Source: Mytilus edulis
Taxonomy: Eukaryota; Mollusca; Bivalvia; Mytilida; Mytilidae
Direction of reading: 5' to 3'
Length of the DNA stretch: 64,000 bases
Assembly: GCF_963676685.1 (NCBI RefSeq)
Contig: NC_092345.1
Span: 45,591,838 to 45,655,837, forward strand
Of the stretch, positions 60,001-64,000 are shown piece after piece. The number at the start of each line of letters is the position of its first letter. Position 1 is the first letter of the stretch. Below the pieces are notes generated by a model that was not told the origin of the DNA, ran no database searches, and saw only the letters and a list, made by a program, of their open reading frames with translations. Made by a program: the position numbers and the translations under genes.

Positions 60001-62898
60001 AAGCAATCAAAATTAATAATAAATCGAGTAATAATGTTTATACTACATTGCTTTAAATGTTCAGGTCGTCATATTCAGGCGTTATACCGTAAAATATGTT
60101 ACCTATTATGTCTGTTTAGTTCACGCATCGTTATAAATATAATGGAATTTGATGCGACTGTCATACAAGTGAGACGTTTTGTGCTATAAAACCAGGTTCA
60201 ATATACCATTTTCTACATTTGAGAATGCTTGTACCAAGTCAGGAATACGACAGTTGTTGTCCTTTCGTTTGATGTGTTTTATCGTTTGATTTTGCCATTT
60301 GATTAGGGATTTTCCGTTTTGAATTTCCTCGGAGTTCAGTATTTTTGTTATTTTATTTTTTATATGACAAACTAACTTTGGTTGATATGCACTTCAAGTT
60401 GCCAAACGATCAAATATATTGCACGAGCTAGAGATCTTTTAATTGTATTGCAAAACTTTAAAATGCAATGCATGAGTTTCAAGGCGTTTTTGACAATGAT
60501 GCAAACTTTAGTAACGTCTTTGACATATTTTAAGGTTGCTATGCAACAAAGTGTGATACATATGAAATATATATTTCTTTAAATTTAGTTAAACAAAAGA
60601 TAGACGTGTTATACTATATGCAACACGTGTTGGGTGATATTTAGAAGAGTATATTTTGATGGCAAGCGCTGTTTTCTGCTCTTTTTATGTATTATTTTCT
60701 TTGTTGATTGTGAAAATTCATAACAGAAAATAATAGTTCAAATTAACAAAAAAAACTGCACTAAGAGAAAAATCAAAGGGTACCGTTAAGTAGCGGATCA
60801 AAAGCGACCAAGCTGATATTAAGAGAAGCAAGGACGATTAATTGATGGAAAAACGATTATATTTAGACCAATTAGCTAGATGTTGAATAGATCGAAGTAA
60901 ACTAAAAAAAAACATGTATAGAACAGTGTGCCTTATAGCGAACAAACTTCGAGATCGTGGTATAGCTTCCACAAATACAAACTTATAGATGACAAAGTAG
61001 AAGCGAAATACATTTATTATTAGCAAGATAGTATAAAAAAGCGAAATAATATATATACTTAAAGAAAGAATAAAACAGGCGAAAACTAGCTAAGGACAGT
61101 ATATCATAGATAAAGAGAACAGTGAGTCCAGTTTAGACAAAGTTGCATAGGAGTAAAAACATCGAAGCTGCAAGAACTTCAAACAACACGAAAGCCGTTG
61201 TTATTCCATAGTGAACATCTCTTATTTAGTACCAACAAGAAAGAAACAGTATGATGGTATAGGCCATGCATGGTGGTACAGAAATCTTAAATGAACAATA
61301 GAACAACAACAAAAAATCATGTCGAACCATTGACATTAAAATTAAAAACTAATGATGTATATGTAGTGAAACGAAAGGTATATAACACATAGTATTTGGT
61401 AGTAGACTATATGTATTTGACATATGATGTAGTAACTGTGAGCGTGACTTTGAATCAAATCATAGGTAAATATAGCAATTTGGTGTACACAAAAATAACA
61501 ACGATATTATATCCATGTGTACAACACATTGTTATGGAGTAACCTTTAACAGATGTGTTAGAAATGCGATCCAAATTTGGAAAGTCTAACAATATAACAT
61601 GACTTTTTTTTATTAGCACAAACGATAAGGGCATACGTAATATAGTCAAAATCTATAAGGTCAACTTTACCTTTAGAGGTTGTAATCTTAAATCTTTGAT
61701 GAATAGAAGGAAGATGAAGGGACAGTCATATTTATAGGTATATATAGTTGGTATCCCACTCATTTGTTCTAAACCGTATAATATTATACTTACATCTAAT
61801 GTCAGTTTGCCGTCAGGACAATCCTTCATGAAACCTTTGTACCTGATAAAAATAATAAGTTTATATTATATACATATCATCTTTTAAAAACATCTATAAT
61901 TAAAACATCTTTCACTTTCCCTTTATTTGTTGTCATTTTTGTTTCTTTCATTCTTTTAAAATCCTTGTTATTTTTTCATTGATTTTGACTTAAAACAATG
62001 TCTAACTTTGAATTCTTAGTCTAGTATATGAAAAGTCTAGAAAGAATAATTTCAATTACTTATATCTTGAAAACAAGGACACGGTCCATCAATTTTTTCT
62101 GTCTTTTGGTTTGAAAACATTATGATCCACAGTATAAATATATGTGTGTATTGATAGCTTTTCAGTGATGGTGTAATGATTTTTTATGATAATTCTCCAT
62201 ATAATGTGGACTATACTTAAATTTTTCTGAATGAGTCTGTTTGAAATTTTTAGGTTGTCCATCTGAATTATTTGCCCTATTCAAATGCATTATTTTTTAT
62301 TGAAATATTCTGCAAGTATCCTAAATGAGCACTGTCTTTATATTTATAAAGGTTATGTATCTTACAGTGGGATTGACAGGTAAATTGTGACAGTATTTGA
62401 TCGATCGTTTGTCTGTTGTTGGTCTACAGATGAACGTTGTGTTATCCATTTTCGCTCAAGCTGGAAAGTAGGGCGTCTTGATATAACAGAAAGATGTGTT
62501 ATGTTTTGCTAAACGTTTCGAACAAGAATGTTGTTTGTTTTGTTAAATGTGCCCCTTGAGCTTATTGTTGAAGGCGTATTTGTTCAACATCTTCGTATGT
62601 TGGTCTCTGGTGGATAGTTATGATCTCTTGGCAATAATTCCACAGCTCTTTACCATTTCCTAGGTTGATTTGACTTGGTTTGACTTGAGTAAACAAATAT
62701 GGTAGCACTTGGGATTTGATTATCATGAATAAATGCTACAGTACGACGTATTTCTCATCAATAATTGATAATACAATAAATAGTTCGAATAATTGTTTGC
62801 TTGATTGACTGGTCGAAGGCCCTTCGACAACACTTCAATCCCTACCATGGAAACATATAATACATAAACGTACCATTGTTGAATTTCCTCTTCTGAGA
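35923..62898 (-). CDS. NCS1: Neuronal calcium sensor 1 (frequenin) gene, seven exons, N-terminal exon missing
   Basis: An EF-hand calcium sensor of the neuronal calcium sensor family. In other animals NCS-1 is myristoylated and regulates transmitter release, PI4-kinase beta and receptor trafficking. Exons: 62,874-62,898, 61,794-61,842, 45,478-45,567, 42,535-42,613, 40,873-40,961, 37,020-37,097 and 35,923-36,030. All junctions are GT-AG, the phases agree, and they give about 172 residues. The text follows NCS-1 closely: [18 protein letters not shown] (EF1, degenerate as in the family), [29 protein letters not shown] (EF2), [23 protein letters not shown] (EF3), [25 protein letters not shown] (EF4). 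EF2-EF4 keep the calcium ligands at loop positions 1, 3, 5 and 12. The C-terminus reads [13 protein letters not shown], unlike the usual LYDGLV. The first exon, with start Met and myristoylated Gly, was not found before the window's right edge. The intron between exons two and three of those listed is 16 kb. Confidence 0.93.
36405..36575 (-). repeat. Degenerate GACGCGCG-family repeat in NCS-1 intron
   Basis: TTTGGTTCCTCAATACTCCT, ATTCGAGCACCACTGGTGAG, ACGACTGGCG and TCTGGTATCTATGGTGA follow the order of the family's reverse strand, but the core is eroded. An old copy. Confidence 0.6.
37020..37097 (-). CDS. NCS1: NCS-1 exon F
   Basis: Twenty-six codons, [17 protein letters not shown] then NKIFDIMDK, between EF3 and EF4. 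Phase 0 at both ends. Acceptor TTTACAG, donor AAG/GTACGT. Confidence 0.95.
37360..37800. repeat. Two adjoining mussel repeats in NCS-1 intron
   Basis: About 37,360-37,600 is a plus-strand GCTTTTGATTTTGACATTTG-type copy with 'ttctacttaagaaaatgcct' and AATATGACAATTGTTATCC. It is followed at about 37,640-37,790 by a reverse copy containing GGGCGAAAGATACCAGAGGG and GACAACGCCATGGCTAAAAA. The latter is the relative of the sequence that founded the 47-bp minisatellite at 6.6 kb. Confidence 0.65.
38062..38107. repeat. Homopolymer C/A tract
   Basis: About 16 C followed by about 14 A and then CCC/A runs. Likely a slippage-prone site; assembly length may be unreliable here. Confidence 0.85.
40398..40674. 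mobile_element. TTAA-flanked MITE, 277 bp
   Basis: Ends GGTGGTACCCAACAC and GTGTTAGGTACCACC are inverted with one mismatch, and TTAA flanks both sides (40,394-40,397 and 40,675-40,678). Noncoding. It sits at the edge of the EF3 exon-fragment array. The termini resemble those at 44,070-44,666. Confidence 0.82.
40682..40872 (-). repeat. Two extra tandem copies of the 3' half of NCS-1 exon E with splice donors
   Basis: Units of about 82-85 bp repeat the last 60 bases of exon E plus about 20 bases of intron. The distal copy (40,706-40,765) is open, differs from the exon by one synonymous change (GGT to GGG), and ends in a better donor, GTG/GTAAGT. The middle copy (40,788-40,850) has several substitutions and one extra base that breaks the frame. 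Neither has an acceptor of its own, and read-through from exon E meets a stop in the intron. Confidence 0.9.
40873..40961 (-). CDS. NCS1: NCS-1 exon E: EF3
   Basis: Encodes (W)[17 protein letters not shown] then [12 protein letters not shown]. The donor chosen is GTG/GTATGT at 40,872, which continues as [12 protein letters not shown] and agrees with the family; an upstream GT (ATG/GTGGTA) would lose a conserved Val. Two extra copies of the 3' half of this exon follow at 40,788-40,850 and 40,706-40,765. Confidence 0.95.
42535..42613 (-). CDS. NCS1: NCS-1 exon D: EF2
   Basis: Encodes [19 protein letters not shown] then SVQEKLQ plus one base of a split Trp codon. It completes the EF2 loop begun in exon C. 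Acceptor TTTTAG, donor CAGT/GTAAGT. Confidence 0.95.
42855..43230 (-). repeat. Dispersed repeat, second copy of the family at 2.8-3.2 kb
   Basis: GTCCCCGAGGGTAACACCAA, 'gaaatttgctgatgaaactt', TCTGATTCCTTTGACTATAT and CATCTGGTGCCGCAAAATTG line up with 2,811-3,110. It lies in the NCS-1 intron between exons C and D. Confidence 0.7.
44070..44666. mobile_element. Probable TTAA-type MITE, 597 bp
   Basis: The left end is GGTGGTATGGGAGT; the right end ACACTCATACCACC reads GGTGGTATGAGTGT in reverse, two or three differences. The right flank is TTAA and the left TTCA, so one target copy has probably mutated. The interior has no ORF and contains two 'aggtcaccg' blocks. Its ends share GGTGGTA with the element at 40,398. 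Confidence 0.6.
45055..45300 (+). repeat. Mussel repeat (ACGGCGTTATATCCTG to GAAGTTCG)
   Basis: Contains ACATACAAGTGAGAGATTGT, ATGAAACCAGGTTTGATCC, GTACCAAGTCAGGAATACG and CTTTCCATTAAAGATTTTCC in the same order as the copy at 60,110-60,365, and in part 37,360-37,600. Confidence 0.7.
45478..45567 (-). CDS. NCS1: NCS-1 exon C
   Basis: Thirty codons, [18 protein letters not shown] then [12 protein letters not shown]: end of EF1 and first half of the EF2 loop. Phase 0 at both ends. Acceptor ATTTCAG, donor AAG/GTAATA. Confidence 0.95.
46921..48310 (+). mobile_element. Insertion in duplication unit 1, bivalve dispersed element
   Basis: Begins CCAGATGTTCCGCAGGGCGC, followed by GCTTTATACGACCGCAGAGG. 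It contains two related blocks, TTTGGACCTTAATGTAGACC and AATTTTGGCCCCTATTGGCC. It ends with doubled GTGGTCAT(A/T) and CAAAATGCTTATTTGG blocks. The corresponding place in unit 2 (52,105) lacks it. I know similar text as a common bivalve repeat but cannot assign a class; no ORF survives. Confidence 0.6.
47505..47709. repeat. Minisatellite of about 38 bp, five to six copies
   Basis: The unit is roughly GAAAATTTCTTGCTATTGC followed by GCAATACTGTGCAATT. Units differ by a few substitutions. The array lies inside the dispersed element at 46,921-48,310. Confidence 0.85.
50312..51599 (-). mobile_element. Tc1/mariner-like element, copy 2, internally deleted
   Basis: 1,288 bp with terminal inverted repeats CACATGGAAAAAGTATTGC and GCAATACTTTTTTCCATGTG and TA flanks (50,310-50,311 and 51,600-51,601). 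Structure and length match copy 1 at 8,325-9,613. The duplication unit 1 retains the unoccupied target, 'aataatagttc' at 46,411-46,421. Confidence 0.88.
50625..51346 (-). pseudogene. Tc1-like transposase remnant (copy 2)
   Basis: Pieces in order on the minus strand: helix-turn-helix ([20 protein letters not shown]), second DNA-binding part ([20 protein letters not shown]), then directly [17 protein letters not shown] around the last catalytic Glu. A C-terminal AVIR-type end near 50,640 lies in another frame. The first two catalytic Asp regions are missing, as in copy 1, and frameshifts separate the pieces. About 240 codons remain of the roughly 340 usual for the family. Confidence 0.78.
53655..53748 (+). 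repeat. GACGCGCG-family repeat, head only
   Basis: ATCATAGATTCCAGGACTAA, CAGACGCGCGTTTCGTC and CTCATCAGTGACGCTCGAAT are present and the copy stops just after. It follows the end of duplication unit 2 by about 20 bases. Confidence 0.85.
54240..54690. repeat. Third and fourth partial copies of the duplication's end
   Basis: About 54,240-54,550 repeats the last 300 bases of the 3.8-kb unit (TGGTTTTCTCTTTAAGTGGC, AAGCTTATCAAACTG, CATCATAACCAATTGTG, ATAAATGTCTATTAGCATCT). From 54,560 a shorter, more eroded copy begins again at GACGATTATGTAATTGCCAT. The locus was therefore duplicated more than once. Confidence 0.7.
56148..56280 (+). repeat. GACGCGCG-family repeat
   Basis: TTATCAAAGGTACCAGGATT, a slightly changed core (CAAACGCGCGTTGTGTC), GACTCATCAGTGACGCTCAG and ACAAGTACAAAGTTGAAGAG. 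In NCS-1's long intron. Confidence 0.8.
57268..57355 (+). repeat. Degenerate GACGCGCG-family repeat
   Basis: AACTCATCATTGATACCAAG, CAAGACGCTTGTTTCGTC and GACTCATCAATGACGCC keep the order with several changes. An old copy. Confidence 0.65.
58875..59150 (+). repeat. GC-richer mollusc repeat with B-box-like motif
   Basis: From ATATTCAGGACGAGTATATG through TTAACGCGTTAGTTCACAAG, GACTCCGAGCCGACCAGTC and GTAAGCGGAGAAGCAGCAAG to CCACCACCTCCCGCATACGA. It clearly differs in composition from its surroundings. GGGTTCAAACCC near 59,100 resembles a polymerase III B box, but no good A box is seen. The fragment at 26,170 carries the opposite end of the same element. Confidence 0.6.
60110..60365 (+). repeat. 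Mussel repeat (ACGCATCGTTATAAAT to GAGTTCAGTA)
   Basis: The fullest copy here of the family seen at 4.8, 37.4 and 45.1 kb: CATACAAGTGAGACG, ATAAAACCAGGTTCAATA, GTACCAAGTCAGGAATACGA, GTTTGATTTTGCCATTTGAT and ATTTCCTCGGAGTTCAG. In the NCS-1 intron. Confidence 0.7.
61794..61842 (-). CDS. NCS1: NCS-1 exon B: EF1 region
   Basis: Encodes (W)[16 protein letters not shown], the cryptic first EF-hand with the Cys-Pro that disables calcium binding across the family. Acceptor TTTATCAG, donor GAT/GTAAGT. Confidence 0.9.
62874..62898 (-). CDS. NCS1: NCS-1 exon A (25-nt microexon)
   Basis: Reads (xTC)-SEEEIQQ-(TG); split codons join it to the missing upstream exon (probably Phe) and to exon B (Trp). Acceptor TTTTTCAG, donor AATG/GTACGT. 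It corresponds to TEKEVQQW of vertebrate NCS-1. Confidence 0.85.
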
Positions 62899-64000
62899 CT
62901 GAAAAAGAAAAGGAGATGTTAAATTAAGGTATACGGTGTTAAGAGTGCAGATATAGATGTACTTTATGCTCATTATATTGTTCAAAATGACTGGCTTGCT
63001 TTGTAGACTATCAAACATTAGGCGGGTAATCCCAATTTCATTTTCTAGGAAGATTTATTATAAACTTCGCAATCATGACAATGAAATCTGAAAATAATAA
63101 ACTCTTTTGGCAATGCAGCAATTTCATTGCTGATAGAATTTTTGTGGTTTTTTAATCATACAGCCAAAAACATAATCTAAGAGAACTTTTCATGGATATT
63201 CACAGCCATTAATAATTTGTAACTACCTGCTTTTGAATACCTTTGTTTTTGTAACAAACTACAAACTGTATTAATTCACGTATTGTTTTTCATGTGTCTA
63301 GCTATTCGTAATTCGTTTTGTGTTGTTTTCACCAATAATATTGTGGAAGTTTTCCAAGATACAATTAACTGCTACGTGATTGTGTCTTTCATTTCTGTTA
63401 GAAATTCTTGGCTAAATTATAACTCATGGTTTCAAATATTGCACCGTCATGTAATTGTGAAATCAAAGATGCGAACATTGATTTTAAATCTTTTGATGTA
63501 CGAGCTAGTCATATATGAATTTATTTAAAAGAAGAAATTAAGCACAAAAATATTCCGTAGAACGTAATCTTGGAAAATCAAGACAACTTAAACGTGGGTG
63601 GTGCAGCCTGAATTTTTAATGTCATTTACAGTACAAAGAAGCTATCTGCACTTTTATGGCATTTTTACAACTCCGTTCCGAATATACTCTCCAATTCCTC
63701 ATAGTACAATAATTAACATTTTGGCTTATAAATGTTTGAAAATGAGCATAATTGGATGTATTGACAACCGATATAAAGAGCATGCTGGTACGAAACAGAC
63801 TTTTTGGAAGGGAGAATAAGTTTAAGGCCCTATATGACAGTTATATTAACTACAAAAATGTATATCTTTCGATTACAATTTTATCACACCAAAACAGACT
63901 TTTTATTTATTCTTTCGCATCATGTTTAACACTTTTATATTTTGAAAGACAAAAATACCTACTACAATGGTACTAGTTTGATTGAATCTTGAATAGCAGG
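62899..64000. other. Right edge: NCS-1 intron without recognisable exon
   Basis: By position this should be the intron leading to the NCS-1 N-terminal exon. I looked on the minus strand for an MGKxNSKL-type start and found none. Open frames of 70-80 codons on the plus strand (63,283-63,976) show no domain and are treated as chance. Confidence 0.5.

Noticed and set aside
63283..63976. Three overlapping plus-strand frames of 73-81 codons
   Set aside because: No recognisable domain, and they overlap in different frames; they sit where the NCS-1 first intron is expected.

Overview
The window is metazoan nuclear DNA, very probably from a marine mussel (Mytilus or a close relative). It is AT-rich, with genes split by long introns, and is crowded with short dispersed repeats. 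The most telling is a family with the core GACGCGCGTTTCGTCTACA followed by GACTCATCAGTGACGCTC, which I recognise as abundant in Mytilus sequence. There are no operons, ribosome binding sites or other prokaryotic features.

Four genes can be supported. (1) At 12,314-12,898 (+) an apparently intronless ORF of 194 codons encodes an unrecognised protein ending in a CaaX box (CCIL). (2) At 16,931-26,715 (-) lies a complete caspase gene that I assembled from seven exons. All splice phases agree and give 381 residues: an N-terminal helical death-fold-like domain, a short linker with a KKRK nuclear-localisation-like motif, and a p20/p10 protease with catalytic His231 and Cys274 (QACRG). (3) At 28,696-30,567 (-) is a 623-residue TRIM-like protein encoded in one exon: N-myristoylation-type start (MGNSKS), RING, B-box-like zinc site and C-terminal beta-propeller-like region. 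(4) At 35,923-62,898 (-) are seven exons of a neuronal calcium sensor 1 (NCS-1/frequenin) gene spread over 27 kb. Only the N-terminal exon (about 22 residues in the family) is missing and presumably lies beyond the right edge. Three of the four genes share the minus strand, but nothing in the sequence shows that they are co-regulated.

Region by region: 1-12.3 kb is intergenic and repeat-filled (a tRNA-like SINE relic, a 47-bp minisatellite, a Tc1/mariner-like element, foldbacks). 12.3-16.9 kb holds the CaaX gene and a near-perfect 140-bp hairpin. 16.9-26.7 kb is the caspase gene, whose introns carry mussel repeats, a TTAA-flanked MITE and a hAT transposase relic. 26.7-35.9 kb holds the TRIM-like gene and quiet spacers. 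35.9-64 kb is the NCS-1 gene. Its introns contain a partial triplication of the third EF-hand exon, two more TTAA-type MITEs and a tandem duplication of about 3.8 kb. The second Tc1-like copy sits in one duplicate and its empty target site is preserved in the other.

I found no convincing novel multi-gene system. The observations most worth following are the EF-hand exon triplication, the empty/filled transposon pair, the myristoylation-type TRIM start, the orphan CaaX protein, and the caspase with a KKRK linker and shortened active-site loop. Exon boundaries come from reading splice sites and protein homology by eye; no alignment or database search was run.
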